Source of the DNA: an uncultured Nitrospira sp.
GTDB lineage: Bacteria > Nitrospirota > Nitrospiria > Nitrospirales > Nitrospiraceae
Direction: 5' to 3'
Assembly (NCBI GenBank): GCA_902500825.1
Contig: CABVRX010000020.1
Span: 1-64,000 of the forward strand
Length of the DNA: 64,000 nt
Part shown: one piece after another, positions 1-9,496 of the stretch
Position numbering within the stretch: position 1 is the stretch's first letter
How the letters are laid out: each line of letters opens with the position of its first letter
Program-made: the position numbers and the translations under genes
The notes under the pieces: generated by a model
Seen by the model: only the letters and a program-made list of their open reading frames with translations
Told to the model about the DNA's origin: nothing
The model's database searches: none

Positions 1-53
1 CGCGACCTCCGGATCCACAATCCGGCGCTCTAACCAGCTGAGCTACACCCACC
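1..53 (-). tRNA. tRNA-His (GTG), 3' part outside window
   Basis: The reverse strand reads GGTGGGTGTAGCTCAGC, then a D-arm and an anticodon stem-loop CCGGA-TTGTGGA-TCCGG with anticodon GTG at 18-16. The extra 5' G (position -1) before the acceptor stem is the tRNA-His hallmark. The variable loop, T-arm and acceptor 3' strand are cut off by the window edge. Confidence 0.93.
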
Positions 54-115
54 ACGAAGGGTTTGAAGAAGGATGATATTAACAAAGCATGGATTGCCGT
101 CGCAACCGACAGGCT

Positions 116-829
116 TTACCGCCGCGCATCGAAGGCGGCTTGCATCTCGGCAAGAATAGCGGCTACCGTCGCCGGTTGATCTGCCGCATCACGGATGGGG
201 CGGCCGATCACGAGATAATCGGCGCCTGAGGCGATCGTCTGGGTGGGAGTGGTCGCTCGCGCATGGTCGTCAACCCCTTTGCCAGCCGGCCGGACCCCCG
301 GAGTGATGATCTCAAAGCGCGGACCAATCTTCTGCCGAATGGCGGCTGCTTCTTCTCCGGATGCCACCACCCCGTCACAGCCGACCTCTGAGGCCAGCAA
401 CGCCCGGGCAGTCACCAAGTCTTGCACCGTTCGTTGTATGCCCATCTCCCGCAGATCGTTGCTATCGAAGTTCGTCAGGACGGTAACGGCCAACAGTTTG
501 AGCGACGATCCCTCCCGCCCCTGTACGGCCGCGGTAAGAGCCTTGCGGTTCGCGTGAACAGTCAGAAAATCGACCCCCATTGCAGCAACCCGTGCCGTCG
601 CACGACGAACCGTCTCTTCGATATCCAAAAACTTCAGGTCGAGAAACACCCGCATGCCCCGCTCCACAATCCGCTGGACCATTGCCGGACCTGCCGCGGT
701 ATAGAGTTCAAGGCCCACCTTCACGAAGGAGATGTGTCCCTGGAGTCGGTCCAAGAGCCGATCGGCTTCTGTCGTTGAAGGCACATCCAACGCAAAAATG
801 AGCCGGTCGCGTGCCGCGATCTTCACCAT
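116..829 (-). CDS. pyrF: orotidine 5'-phosphate decarboxylase
   Basis: Last step of de novo UMP synthesis, converting OMP to UMP plus CO2 in the cytoplasm. The 237-residue protein has the family size and the early 'FALDVPS' strand. The catalytic D-x-K-x-x-D motif is seen as DLKFLDI at about residue 64, and the phosphate-binding 'TPGVRP' and 'VIGRPI' segments lie near the C-terminus. The ATG at 829 is preceded by AAGGAG with good spacing. It is transcribed divergently from rpsT and stands alone apart from the tRNA behind it. Confidence 0.96.
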   Translation of the reverse strand: MVKIAARDRLIFALDVPSTTEADRLLDRLQGHISFVKVGLELYTAAGPAMVQRIVERGMRVFLDLKFLDIEETVRRATARVAAMGVDFLTVHANRKALTAAVQGREGSSLKLLAVTVLTNFDSNDLREMGIQRTVQDLVTARALLASEVGCDGVVASGEEAAAIRQKIGPRFEIITPGVRPAGKGVDDHARATTPTQTIASGADYLVIGRPIRDAADQPATVAAILAEMQAAFDARR

Positions 830-857
830 ACCTATACTCCTTACCTCAGGCCGATTC

Positions 858-885
858 TTGACGATCGGCGATGCCCTATGATACT
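858..885 (+). promoter_or_regulatory. sigma-70-type promoter for rpsT
   Basis: TTGACG at 858-863 and GATACT at 880-885 are separated by 16 bp. The rpsT start codon is 30 bp downstream and is preceded by a TAGGAG ribosome-binding site. Confidence 0.55.
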
Positions 886-915
886 AATCAAGCCCTTTAA
901 TCATAGGAGTGATCG

Positions 916-1194
916 ATGCCTCAGACTCACAAATCCACGATTCGACGAGCTCGTCAAGCCGAGCGACGATACGAGCGGAATCGCGCCAATATCAATACAG
1001 TTAAGACGCTCATCAAGAAGGTTCAGTCCGCCGTGGCGGGGAAAAAGACGGACGAAGCCAAGGCCAGCTTGCTGGAAGCAACTTCCGCGATCGGGAAAGC
1101 CGTTTCGAAAGGCGTTCTTCATCGCAATACCGCGTCTCGCCGAATTTCGCGTTTGGCCATTCGCGTCAATGCCCTGTCCGCTTCCGGCTCTTAA
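916..1194 (+). CDS. rpsT: 30S ribosomal protein S20
   Basis: A 92-residue, strongly basic protein beginning MPQTHKSTIRRARQAERRY, typical of bS20, which binds 16S rRNA and stabilises the 30S subunit. The family pattern of an N-terminal Lys/Arg-rich helix and a C-terminal 'LHRNTASRRISRLAIRVN' segment is complete. The start is fixed by an AGGAG-like site just upstream and by its own promoter. Its last 29 bp overlap the 3' end of the convergent holA gene. Confidence 0.97.
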   Translation: MPQTHKSTIRRARQAERRYERNRANINTVKTLIKKVQSAVAGKKTDEAKASLLEATSAIGKAVSKGVLHRNTASRRISRLAIRVNALSASGS

Positions 1195-2275
1195 TCGTTC
1201 GCACGTTCGACACAACCCGCGCAGGAACTCGCTTCGGTAGAGCCGGACGAGGAGACTCGGGCGGCTTGCCTGCGGCGGCGTCTTCACAAAGCCGTAAGAG
1301 CACCCGCTCCAGCACGATCCTCGGATGGCTCCCACTTCCCCCCTTGAGCTTCCCATCTGCATCGAGAAACAGACGCAGCGCGGCTTGAAGATGCGGCTCG
1401 GAAAACCGATCCAGAAATGCGCGGACCTTCCAAGGGTCCATGCGTAAGCTCCTGGCCACCTCTCCCTCCCGACCGCCGTTGGCCAACGACTCTTTGACCT
1501 TCCAGAGGCGGCGATACTGCCATGCGAGAGAACCGAGAATGCGAAGTGGAGCCTCTCCTGCTTCAATGTTGCGCGCCAGGATAGAAAGGACTCGTCCCCG
1601 GCGACCTTCTGCGATGGCAAGGGTCAAATCAAACACCGAGGCGCCGGGATCCATGCCGCGCAGTAGATGGACATCGGCGGCGGTCACGGAACGATCAGGC
1701 GGTACATACGAGGCCAGCTTTTCTAATTCACGCCGCACGCCATAAAGTGAGGCACCACCGGACTCCTGCAACACCTGAGTTGCCGCATCCTCCAAGCGAA
1801 GCCCGACCCGTTCCGCTTCACGGACGATCCAAGCAGGCAGTTGCGCATCGCGGAGGGGGGCACAATCCACCATGACTGCCGCTCGTGTCAGGGTCTGGGA
1901 AAATTTCAGCCGACCGTCCAGCTTCGGAGTCACGAACACCAGTGTCGTGGATTCCACCGGACGGTTCACACAGTCGAGGAGGGCCTCGCTTTCCCGAGCA
2001 GTCAATTTCTCCGCCGCCTTCACCACGACCAAGCGGCGCTCCGCAAAGACCGGTACTGCCGCCACACTGTTCCGGATATCGGCGCCGCTGGCTTCATCGC
2101 CATAAAACAGTTCGTAATTGAATTCGTCCCCTTCACTGCCGATGGTTGCGCGCTTGATGGCGGCGAGCGCCGAATCCCGTAACAGGTCTTCTTCACCTAC
2201 GACAAGATACAGAGACCCGGGTCCCTGCTGTTTCAACGTCGACTCCAGCTGCACATGACTCACGGCAGATGCCAT
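1166..2275 (-). CDS. holA: DNA polymerase III subunit delta
   Basis: Delta subunit of the clamp-loader complex that opens the beta clamp. The protein is 369 residues, slightly longer than the E. coli subunit. It shows the delta N-terminal fold ('LYLVVGEEDLLRDSAL', 'VVVKAAEKL') and a C-terminal clamp-loader region ('LRILGSLAWQYRRLWKVKESL'). The basic tail (KSRKRTGH) overlaps rpsT. It is the last gene of leuS-lptE-holA, the same order as in E. coli, which supports the assignment. Confidence 0.93.
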   Translation of the reverse strand: MASAVSHVQLESTLKQQGPGSLYLVVGEEDLLRDSALAAIKRATIGSEGDEFNYELFYGDEASGADIRNSVAAVPVFAERRLVVVKAAEKLTARESEALLDCVNRPVESTTLVFVTPKLDGRLKFSQTLTRAAVMVDCAPLRDAQLPAWIVREAERVGLRLEDAATQVLQESGGASLYGVRRELEKLASYVPPDRSVTAADVHLLRGMDPGASVFDLTLAIAEGRRGRVLSILARNIEAGEAPLRILGSLAWQYRRLWKVKESLANGGREGEVARSLRMDPWKVRAFLDRFSEPHLQAALRLFLDADGKLKGGSGSHPRIVLERVLLRLCEDAAAGKPPESPRPALPKRVPARVVSNVRTIKSRKRTGH

Positions 2276-2293
2276 TGCTCCGATCCTTCGATG

Positions 2294-2941
2294 TTAACGC
2301 GATGCGGGAGCCGGGACAGACGCTTGCTTCGTGAGCGCTCCCGTCTCGAGCTGTAAGAGAAAACGTGCCGCCAGGTCCGCCGCCACAAAGCGGCCTGCCT
2401 GCTCGACCGCGCGATTCTGCAGCGCGCGATTAAACTGAAGATCGGGCGTGATGAAGAACTCCGACGCCCCCTTCACGACCTGGCTCCAGACCACTTTTCT
2501 TGACCGGACATCTTCAACTCGCGCCAAGACGATGACCTCTGTTCTGCTTTCTAACGTTGCCGTCGATGAAAAGCTGAGCGTCGGTACGATCACCGACAGG
2601 ATTTGCCCGGTCAGGATCAGATCCGCTGCTTCGGACTCAGCCACGACTTGCGCCCCACTGCCCGTGGAAAACTCTTCGCGAAGATAATTGGTGTATCGCG
2701 TTTCCAGATTCGGCTCAAAACTGCCGTTGAGCAATGTTCGAATGACGAGGCGGGGCGGAGGCTCTTGTGAAGAGACCGTGGAGGCCCCACCGATCGTCGG
2801 GCCTGCTCCCTCTACTCGGAACTGGTAGCCACAGGCGGCAACCGTCGAGGCGATGAGTGCTGAGACAAGCGTGCTGAGAATAGGAAAGAACGGCCCTCCT
2901 CTCTCGTGATTCCTGCTCACTATGGACTCAGCGCTCAGCAC
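2294..2941 (-). CDS. lptE: LPS-assembly lipoprotein LptE
   Basis: Outer-membrane lipoprotein that plugs the LptD barrel and helps insert lipopolysaccharide. A signal peptide with hydrophobic core 'ILSTLVSALIAS' ends in lipobox VAAC (Cys at about residue 37), followed by GYQFRVEG, the usual LptE mature start. The C-terminal half carries the family strand 'ILTGQILSVIVPTLSFS'. The start codon used here is GTG at 2941; a GTG eight codons downstream is also possible. It lies between leuS and holA, its conserved place. Confidence 0.88.
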   Translation of the reverse strand: MLSAESIVSRNHERGGPFFPILSTLVSALIASTVAACGYQFRVEGAGPTIGGASTVSSQEPPPRLVIRTLLNGSFEPNLETRYTNYLREEFSTGSGAQVVAESEAADLILTGQILSVIVPTLSFSSTATLESRTEVIVLARVEDVRSRKVVWSQVVKGASEFFITPDLQFNRALQNRAVEQAGRFVAADLAARFLLQLETGALTKQASVPAPASR

Positions 2942-2942
2942 C

Positions 2943-2956
2943 TCAGCATCCTGCTA
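2943..2956 (-). repeat. 14-nt remnant of the TAG-ended palindromic repeat
   Basis: The reverse strand reads TAGCAGGATGCTGA, matching the outer end of the full-length repeats at 5608-5733 and 22010-22161 (TAGCAGG-TGCTGA and TAGCAGGCGGTTGA). As in those copies, the TAG is the stop codon of the neighbouring gene, here leuS. With only 14 bases, chance similarity cannot be excluded, but the same position relative to a stop codon argues for a relic. Confidence 0.5.
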
Positions 2957-5389
2957 GATGACAAAGTTGAGTAACTTCTTTTCGACATAGATCACCTTTT
3001 TCGGTTCTTTATCTCGGAGCCACTCCGCCGCCTCCGCACGAGCCAAGCGTTCGATCTCGCCGCGTGACGTATCAACGGCGACATCGAGTTTGGCCCTGAG
3101 CCTCCCATTGACCTGAATGGGAATAGTCATGCGCTCGCTCACCGTCATCGCCGGATCGAAGATCGGCCAAGGCTGTTGCGACACGCTGGGCTGGTGCCCC
3201 ATCAAGGCCCAGAGTTCCTCGGCAACATGGGGGGCGAACGGCGAAAGCAGCAAGACGAACGGCTCGATCACCGATCGAGACCGTTGCTGCACCTTCGTCA
3301 TCTCGTTCGTGAAGATCATCATCTGCGAGATGGCCGTATTGAATCGGAGAGTCTCGATATCCTCCGTAACTTTCTTGATCGTGTAATGAAGCAAACGTTG
3401 ATGCTCAAGGTTCGGCGCGGTTGAGACGATGGCACTCGACAGTCGGCCTTGTTCATCGACCATCAGCCGCCAGGTTCGCTCCAAGAAACGAGTCACGCCT
3501 TCCACACCTCTGGTACTCCAAGGCTTCATCGCTTCAAGGGGGCCCATGAACATTTCATAGAGGCGCACCGCATCCGCACCGAATTGATCGATCATCTCAT
3601 CCGGGTTGACCACGTTGCCGCGTGATTTCGACATCTTCTGATTGTCTTCTCCCAAGACGATGCCCTGATGCACTAATTTCTTGAATGGTTCCGGCGTACT
3701 CGTCACACCGATATCGAACAGGACTTTATGCCAGAACCGAGCATAGAGGAGATGCAGAACGGCATGTTCGCTGCCCCCGATGTACAGATCCACAGGCATC
3801 CAATAGCGCTCTTTTGCCGAGTCGACGAGTTGCATTGAGTTCTTGGGGTCGATGAATCTCAGGTAATACCAGCAGGAGCCGGCCCACTGAGGCATGGTGT
3901 TGGTTTCACGCCGAGCCGGCTTACTCGTGGCAGGATCGATCGTCGTCAGCCACGAATCCAAGTTGGCCAGCGGACTCTCACCGGTACCGGACGGTTTGAA
4001 GCTGGAGGCCTCCGGTAAGACGAGGGGCAATTGCTCTTCCGGAAGCGAACGTGCCTCTCCATTAACCCACACGATCGGGAACGGTTCGCCCCAATAGCGC
4101 TGTCGAGCAAAGAGCCAGTCGCGTAGTTTATAGTTGACCGCCCTGGTTCCCTTGCCTTGCGTTGCCAACCATTCGGTAATTTTTGGAATCGCTTCAGACG
4201 GTGTGAGACCATTGATTGAAAAACTGCCGTCAGTGCTTGCTGAATTTCCGACAATGCCGCAATCCGTGTCGGTGAAGGCCGCTTGCTCCACATCCCCGCC
4301 TGAGATCACTTCGCGAATAGGCAAATGATAGTGCCGCGCGAATGCCCAGTCTCGTTCGTCGTGTGCCGGCACGGCCATGATCGCGCCGGTCCCGTAACTC
4401 ATCAGTACATAATCGGCAATCCAGATCGGCAACCGTTCGTTGTTCACGGGATTGACGGCATAGCCGCCGGTGAAAACTCCGGTCTTCTCCTTATCGAGTT
4501 CTTGCCGTTGCAGATCGCTTTTCGTCGCCGCCGTTTCACGATAGGCCTGGACGGCAGCTTTTTGTTCCCCGCTCGTGACCACGTCGACAAGCGGGTGTTC
4601 AGGCGCCAAGACCATGTAGGTCGCACCGAACAACGTGTCCGGTCTGGTTGTGAACACGCGAATCGCGCCTTTCCGGTCGGCCAGTGCAAAATCAACCTCC
4701 GCGCCGATCGATCGCCCGATCCAGTTTTTTTGCATCTCCAGCGTACTGGGAGGCCAGTCGACGAGGTTCAAGTCCTCCAGCAATCGATCGGCATAGGCGG
4801 TGATCTTGAGCACCCATTGCCGCATCGGCTTGCGAATCACGTCGAAGCCGCCGACTTCGCTCTTGCCATCGATGATTTCTTCATTCGCCAGCACCGTGCC
4901 GAGCGCAGGACACCAATTCACAGGAACTTCCGCCACGTAGGCCAATCCTCGTTCGAAAAGTTTCAGAAAAATCCATTGTGTCCACCGATAATACTCGGGA
5001 TCGGTGGTACTGAGCTCTCGCTCCCAGTCATACGAGAGTCCGACTCGTTTCATCTGACGCTTGAAGGTGGCGATGTTTTCGGTGGTTGTCACGGCGGGAT
5101 GAATGCCGGTTTTCACGGCGTACTGTTCGGCCGGTAGACCAAACGCATCCCAACCCATCGGATGCAGCACGTTGAATCCACGCATCCGTTTGTATCGAGA
5201 GACAATATCGGTAGCGGTGTACCCTTCAAGATGACCGACGTGAAGCCCGGAACCGGACGGATACGGGAACATATCGAGGCAGTAAAACTTGGGTTTCGAT
5301 CGGTCTTCGGAGGCTTTGAATGGGCGGTGCTGTTCCCAATAGGCCTGCCATTTCGATTCGATGGCGTGATGGTCGAAAGTCTTACTCAT
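2954..5389 (-). CDS. leuS: leucyl-tRNA synthetase
   Basis: Class I aminoacyl-tRNA synthetase charging tRNA-Leu. The 811-residue protein has the HIGH signature as HVGH in '[20 protein letters not shown]' (about residue 43), a CP1 editing domain with '[19 protein letters not shown]' and the editing-pocket '[16 protein letters not shown]', and the KMSKS loop as KMSKSRGN (about residue 575). The C-terminal end is [10 protein letters not shown]. The stop codon TAG at 2954-2956 coincides with the end of a repeat remnant. First gene of leuS-lptE-holA. Confidence 0.98.
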   Translation of the reverse strand: MSKTFDHHAIESKWQAYWEQHRPFKASEDRSKPKFYCLDMFPYPSGSGLHVGHLEGYTATDIVSRYKRMRGFNVLHPMGWDAFGLPAEQYAVKTGIHPAVTTTENIATFKRQMKRVGLSYDWERELSTTDPEYYRWTQWIFLKLFERGLAYVAEVPVNWCPALGTVLANEEIIDGKSEVGGFDVIRKPMRQWVLKITAYADRLLEDLNLVDWPPSTLEMQKNWIGRSIGAEVDFALADRKGAIRVFTTRPDTLFGATYMVLAPEHPLVDVVTSGEQKAAVQAYRETAATKSDLQRQELDKEKTGVFTGGYAVNPVNNERLPIWIADYVLMSYGTGAIMAVPAHDERDWAFARHYHLPIREVISGGDVEQAAFTDTDCGIVGNSASTDGSFSINGLTPSEAIPKITEWLATQGKGTRAVNYKLRDWLFARQRYWGEPFPIVWVNGEARSLPEEQLPLVLPEASSFKPSGTGESPLANLDSWLTTIDPATSKPARRETNTMPQWAGSCWYYLRFIDPKNSMQLVDSAKERYWMPVDLYIGGSEHAVLHLLYARFWHKVLFDIGVTSTPEPFKKLVHQGIVLGEDNQKMSKSRGNVVNPDEMIDQFGADAVRLYEMFMGPLEAMKPWSTRGVEGVTRFLERTWRLMVDEQGRLSSAIVSTAPNLEHQRLLHYTIKKVTEDIETLRFNTAISQMMIFTNEMTKVQQRSRSVIEPFVLLLSPFAPHVAEELWALMGHQPSVSQQPWPIFDPAMTVSERMTIPIQVNGRLRAKLDVAVDTSRGEIERLARAEAAEWLRDKEPKKVIYVEKKLLNFVI

Positions 5390-5730
5390 GGTCCGGAGGA
5401 TATGATCGACGGGCCTGATACACCCGCATCAGGACGGAGGACTCTATCACAGACCGTATGGGGCAACAATCGGTAAGAACGCGCGGCAAGGAACCGGCGG
5501 CTGATCAAAACCGCGATCAGCCGCCGGATGTTCAATCAGATCTATCAGGCTGCAGAAAACTCGGTTGATGCCAACAGTATGGCTGGAATTCTCCGTACGG
5601 TGCTTACGCAGGATGCTCAAAAAGGCTGTCCAGCAAGGCCACAGCGAACGAAGAGGTGAGGTGTACGCTTCGGTACGTTGAGCCTCTGAGCGATGCGAGA
5701 ACGCCGCTGACGGACTTTTTCAGCACCCTG
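5390..5730. other. leuS upstream region with inverted repeat and palindromic repeat copy
   Basis: Non-coding stretch between the leuS start and the outer-membrane protein gene. It holds a perfect 12-bp inverted repeat at 5495-5526 (CGGCGGCTGATC, 8-nt loop) without a T-run on either side, so it is not a clear intrinsic terminator, and then repeat copy 1 (5608-5733). No convincing gene was seen. Confidence 0.6.
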
Positions 5731-5733
5731 CTA
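5608..5733. repeat. palindromic MITE/REP-like repeat, copy 1
   Basis: A 126-bp element with imperfect terminal inverted repeats: the left end reads GCAGGATGCTCAAAAAGGC, and the right end read from the other strand gives GCAGGGTGCTGAAAAAGTCC. The interior is also near-palindromic around GTACGCTTCGGTAC at about 5662-5675, so a transcript would fold into one long hairpin. The right half is about 80% identical to 22099-22161. The right-most bases CTA form the TAG stop of the gene on the reverse strand. Confidence 0.88.
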
Positions 5734-6456
5734 GAAATGATATCCGACCCCGAAAACAAAATGGTGGAGTTGAGAGAGTGCGTTGATACCGAAATGATTC
5801 ACATTAGCTTGCCCAGCCAGATCGATGCGACCGTAGTTGTATTTCCATTCGCCAAACATCGAGACATGTCCGGTCAGCCGATATCGAAGACCTACTTGAG
5901 TGTTGAGGCCGTATCCCGTGTTTGATTGTGAATAGTTCGACGGACTGCCCGACGCCGTGAGTTGCTCCTGATGGAGAAAGAACACTCCTGGACCGATGCC
6001 GGCATAGGGCTCGAACGCTCCGGCTCGATACCGCACCATGACAAGAGGCGACACCACCACAAGTCGGTTGGTCGCACCCGGCTCGTCCTGCTGAATCGTA
6101 CCGATCCCCGGGGCGTTCAGGGTCAGACGCTGGGCGGGCCGATGAGGAGTGGTGACGAAAGCTTCGAGTTCCACTCCCAGCCATGGTATCGAGTTGAAGT
6201 AATGTCCGACTTTGGCGCCATACATGATCGAACTGTTCAACTGGACATTCGAAATGGACGTACCCTCGGGAAGGCCGACGAAACTTGGATCGTTCACCCG
6301 CCCACGTACCGTATCCGGGGCGAGGGTCGCCCCAACCATGCCGGAGACATAGGTTTCGGCGAAAGCCGGAAGAGTCGAGACGACGCTTACGGCAATCGTC
6401 ATACAGAGAACCAGGCTCTTGGACCATCGCGGTTCCTCTCCGATTTTCGTGTTCAT
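5731..6456 (-). CDS. outer-membrane beta-barrel protein
   Basis: Predicted to be exported by a Sec signal peptide ('LVLCMTIAVSVVSTLPAFAETY', cleavage after AFA). Alternating strands with aromatic ends follow ('GAKVGHYFNSIPWLGVELEAF', 'MVRYRAGAFEPYAGIGPGVF', 'VGLRYRLTGHVSMFGEWKYNY'), and the terminal residue is Phe in 'FVFGVGYHF', as for BAM-inserted barrels of the OmpA/OmpW-like 8-strand size. The ATG at 6456 is chosen because AAGGAGAT stands 8 nt upstream; an in-frame codon at 6480 has no such site. Its stop codon TAG is contributed by repeat copy 1. Substrate or role unknown. Confidence 0.85.
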   Translation of the reverse strand: MNTKIGEEPRWSKSLVLCMTIAVSVVSTLPAFAETYVSGMVGATLAPDTVRGRVNDPSFVGLPEGTSISNVQLNSSIMYGAKVGHYFNSIPWLGVELEAFVTTPHRPAQRLTLNAPGIGTIQQDEPGATNRLVVVSPLVMVRYRAGAFEPYAGIGPGVFFLHQEQLTASGSPSNYSQSNTGYGLNTQVGLRYRLTGHVSMFGEWKYNYGRIDLAGQANVNHFGINALSQLHHFVFGVGYHF

Positions 6457-6562
6457 CGAAATATCTCCTTGGATGGCCACTAGAATTACACTTGCAGACT
6501 ATGGCCTTGATGGGCATGCTCGCTATTCTACAAAAGGTGAGGGAGATACCTCGAAGGGCTAC

Positions 6563-7183
6563 ATGGGACTGTACGCGACTCAGATCTTTCCCCGACTGAT
6601 GGATTGGGTCATGGCTCAACCGGCATTCTCGCAACTCCGAGAAGCATTGTTGCAGCCGGCATCCGGGGAGGTGCTGGAGATCGGGTTCGGAACGGGTCTT
6701 AACCTCCGTCATTACCCAACCACTATCACTCGCCTTTCCATCGTCGACCCGGCAATTCTGCTTCCAGCGAAAGTCGCCCACCGCATGGCCGCCGCGCCGT
6801 ATCCGATCCAGACCAACCATGTAACGGCTGAGGCCCTGCCGTTTCCGGAACGACAATTCGACACCGTCGTCAGTACCTGGACACTCTGCACCATTCCCAA
6901 TCCAATCCTCGCGCTGCAAGAAGTGGGGCGTGTCCTCAAACCGGGAGGAAGGTTTCTATTCTTGGAACATGGCCGGAGCGACGACCGAAAGACTGCTGCA
7001 TGGCAGGACCGACTGAATCCGATTCAGAACGTCATCGGTTGCGGATGTAATCTCAATCGCCAGATTGATCGGTTAATCACTCAAGCCGGCCTGAACATCA
7101 CACATCTGGATCGATTCACTATGCAGCGTGTGCCCAGGTTGGCAGGTGAGATGTACCAAGGCACAGCAACCAAAACCAATTAG
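6563..7183 (+). CDS. class I SAM-dependent methyltransferase
   Basis: Small-molecule or lipid methyltransferase of the Methyltransf_11 type. The SAM-binding motif I is 'VLEIGFGTGLNL', followed by an acidic 'IVDPA' strand end and 'ALPFPERQFDTVVSTWTLCTIPNP' (motifs II-III), with 'LKPGGRFLFLEHG' closing the core. The start at 6563 (MGLYATQIFPRLMDW) fits the usual N-terminus of this family; upstream in-frame codons would run into the divergent gene. The last 4 bp overlap the convergent HAD gene. Substrate not predictable. Confidence 0.87.
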   Translation: MGLYATQIFPRLMDWVMAQPAFSQLREALLQPASGEVLEIGFGTGLNLRHYPTTITRLSIVDPAILLPAKVAHRMAAAPYPIQTNHVTAEALPFPERQFDTVVSTWTLCTIPNPILALQEVGRVLKPGGRFLFLEHGRSDDRKTAAWQDRLNPIQNVIGCGCNLNRQIDRLITQAGLNITHLDRFTMQRVPRLAGEMYQGTATKTN

Positions 7184-7857
7184 GCTGGTGACCGGCCGTT
7201 GAGAAGCGGTGCGAATCCGGTAATGGAGAAAAACTGAGCGAGCGGAGACGGTGGTAATTGCGAACTCGACTTGGCGCTGTGAACCAAGTTGGCCATCCCG
7301 AACTCTTTAGCAGCCAGCAGACATCCTTCATCGTCATCCATGAACAGGGATCGCGACGGATCGAAACCCAACAAGCGCTGACAATTCGGCCAATACTCCG
7401 GTCGCATCTTGAGATAACCGACCTCAAAGGCATCCACAATCCGGTTGACATAACGATCCAGACCGGTCTTAGCGACTTTGACCGACACACCCGTAGAATG
7501 GGCGTTGGTCACGATGGTCACACGCTTCCCAAGCTGCCGAAGATGGCGCAAGAATTCCTCGGCACCAGGGAGAAAGCCGATCATGTGATCGAGTTCCTCG
7601 TGCATCGCCACTACATCGATGCCGACCCGCTTCGTCCAGTAGTCCAGGTCCGTCCAAGCTAATTCGCCTTCGACCGATCGATACATCGCCATCAGGCGAT
7701 CGCGAGCTTCCTCAAACGGGAGAGCGTGCAGCACCGCATAACGACGGGGTAGCTCCTCCTCGAAAAAGAAGTTATCGAAATGACGATCGAGCAACGTCCC
7801 GTCCATATCGAGTAGCACATCGTCAATTTGAGACCAGTCGGGGGGGTGCTGAGTCAT
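7180..7857 (-). CDS. HAD-family hydrolase, GMP/IMP nucleotidase-like
   Basis: Haloacid-dehalogenase superfamily phosphatase of 225 residues. Motif I is DMDGTLLD with nucleophile Asp at about residue 17, motif II is 'VTIVTNAH', and motif IV is 'SLFMDDDEG'. The N-terminal 'LDRHFDNFFFEEELPRRYA' cap sequence resembles YrfG-type purine nucleotidases, so dephosphorylation of GMP/IMP is plausible but not proven. Its start is separated from the divergent der gene by about 80 bp. Confidence 0.82.
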   Translation of the reverse strand: MTQHPPDWSQIDDVLLDMDGTLLDRHFDNFFFEEELPRRYAVLHALPFEEARDRLMAMYRSVEGELAWTDLDYWTKRVGIDVVAMHEELDHMIGFLPGAEEFLRHLRQLGKRVTIVTNAHSTGVSVKVAKTGLDRYVNRIVDAFEVGYLKMRPEYWPNCQRLLGFDPSRSLFMDDDEGCLLAAKEFGMANLVHSAKSSSQLPPSPLAQFFSITGFAPLLNGRSPA

Positions 7858-7939
7858 CGCGCAAAGTATAGCCGAACGGAGGTATAGAAGACGAGGCAGG
7901 TTGTCTTTGAGAAAAACCCTATGCTACGGTCCGACAATT

Positions 7940-9322
7940 ATGCCGCGCCCGAAATCTACTCCCAAACAAGAACCGACACTGCCGTTGCCTTCAATGGAAA
8001 GTGGATCACCACCTCTCGTCGCCATCATCGGACGGCCGAACGTGGGGAAGTCGACGCTGTTTAACAAAATCTTAGGCGCGAAGATCGCCATTGTGGACGA
8101 TGTCCCCGGTGTGACCCGTGACCGCAACTATGCCGATGCCACCTACCGCAATCGAAAGTTTCGGCTGGTCGACACGGGTGGACTGGATCTATCTTCCACC
8201 GACAGCATGTTGTCCTTGATTCGGCGACAGTCGGAACTGGCGATTGCCGAAGCAGATATCCTCATCATGCTCTTGGACGGTCGCTCAGGATTGACCCCGC
8301 CGGACCACGAAGTCGTGCGACTATTACGCGGAGTGACCAAGCCCCTGTTCTATGTGATCAACAAGATCGACACACCAAAGTCCGAGCCCTTACTGGCCGA
8401 CTTCTACCGATTGGGCACCGACCAGCTCTATCCCGTATCTGCCGAGCATGGCCTGGGTGTCGCTGAGCTGTTGGACGCCATGTACCCGCTCCTTCCGTCG
8501 GCGGACGAGTCCGACGAGCGGCAGCAAGTCCCTCGTGTTGCCGTAGTAGGACGCCCGAACGTCGGCAAATCCACCCTCGTGAACGCGCTACTTGGAGAGG
8601 AGCGGGTCGTGGTCAGCGATGTTCCGGGAACGACACGTGATCCGATTGATTCACTGGTCGTACACCACGATCAGTCCTATGTCTTCACCGACACAGCGGG
8701 CATCAGACGACGAGGCAAGGTCGATCGTGGGGTTGAAGGCTACAGCGTACTCCGATCGCTTCGTGCCATCGGCCGATCCGATATCGCTGTCCTCCTACTC
8801 GATGGTGTGGAAGGAGTCACAGAGCAAGACACCAAGATTGCCGGGGCCATTCTGAAGCAAGGACGCGCCTGTATTCTGTTGAGCAACAAGTGGGACTTGC
8901 AGGCTGGAGATCCGAACGCGCGACAAGAGTATGAACTCGAACTCCGTCGCCGGTTTCCCTTTCTGACCTGGGCTCCGGTCCTCTACGGATCGGCTCTCAA
9001 ACCGGAATCCGTCCGACGGCTCTTCCCGCTCCTCAAAGACGTGCATACCATGTTCACCAAGCGTGTCCCCACCGGCGCGCTGAATACTTGGCTGCAGAAG
9101 ATTTTGGTCAGCCATCCCTTGCCGGTCCGCAAGCACAAGCCGTCGGCTGTGACGAAATCCGCCTATATCACGCAGGTGGCCACCAAACCGCCGGTCTTCG
9201 CCTTGTTCGTCGGCCATCCGGAAGACCTCACCCCCGCCTACCTGAAATATTTGGAGAATCAGCTGCGCGAAACCTACCAATTCACCGGCACACCGCTCCG
9301 TCTCATGGTCAGAAAGAAGTAA
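7940..9322 (+). CDS. der: ribosome biogenesis GTPase Der (EngA)
   Basis: Essential double GTPase for 50S assembly. Two G domains are complete: the first with G1 'GRPNVGKST' and G3 'DTGGL', the second with G1 'GRPNVGKSTL', G3 'DTAGI' and G4 'NKWD'. The C-terminal KH-like domain ends in 'FTGTPLRLMVRKK', diagnostic for Der. The start is uncertain: ATG at 7940 is used, while a TTG at 7901 and an ATG at 7994 just before the first G domain are alternatives; none has a strong ribosome-binding site. Confidence 0.96.
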   Translation: MPRPKSTPKQEPTLPLPSMESGSPPLVAIIGRPNVGKSTLFNKILGAKIAIVDDVPGVTRDRNYADATYRNRKFRLVDTGGLDLSSTDSMLSLIRRQSELAIAEADILIMLLDGRSGLTPPDHEVVRLLRGVTKPLFYVINKIDTPKSEPLLADFYRLGTDQLYPVSAEHGLGVAELLDAMYPLLPSADESDERQQVPRVAVVGRPNVGKSTLVNALLGEERVVVSDVPGTTRDPIDSLVVHHDQSYVFTDTAGIRRRGKVDRGVEGYSVLRSLRAIGRSDIAVLLLDGVEGVTEQDTKIAGAILKQGRACILLSNKWDLQAGDPNARQEYELELRRRFPFLTWAPVLYGSALKPESVRRLFPLLKDVHTMFTKRVPTGALNTWLQKILVSHPLPVRKHKPSAVTKSAYITQVATKPPVFALFVGHPEDLTPAYLKYLENQLRETYQFTGTPLRLMVRKK

Positions 9323-9496
9323 GGTAGTCCTCACAAAGATTTCAGTTGTGCGCTCATAACCTGTCCACAACACTCAGTCCAGCGTTACTCCAAGTCGTAC
9401 CCGAGATCTGCACAAATCAATCATTTGGTACGCCATTTACTTCAACCATGTTACCGTCTGCGATGTCTCGATTATTGAAAGAGCCAAGCCACACTC

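Noticed and set aside
4325-5137. 270-codon forward frame within leuS
   Set aside because: Antisense shadow of leucyl-tRNA synthetase.
5804-6919. 371-codon reverse frame spanning the outer-membrane gene and the methyltransferase
   Set aside because: Overlaps two well supported genes in other frames; no recognisable protein features.
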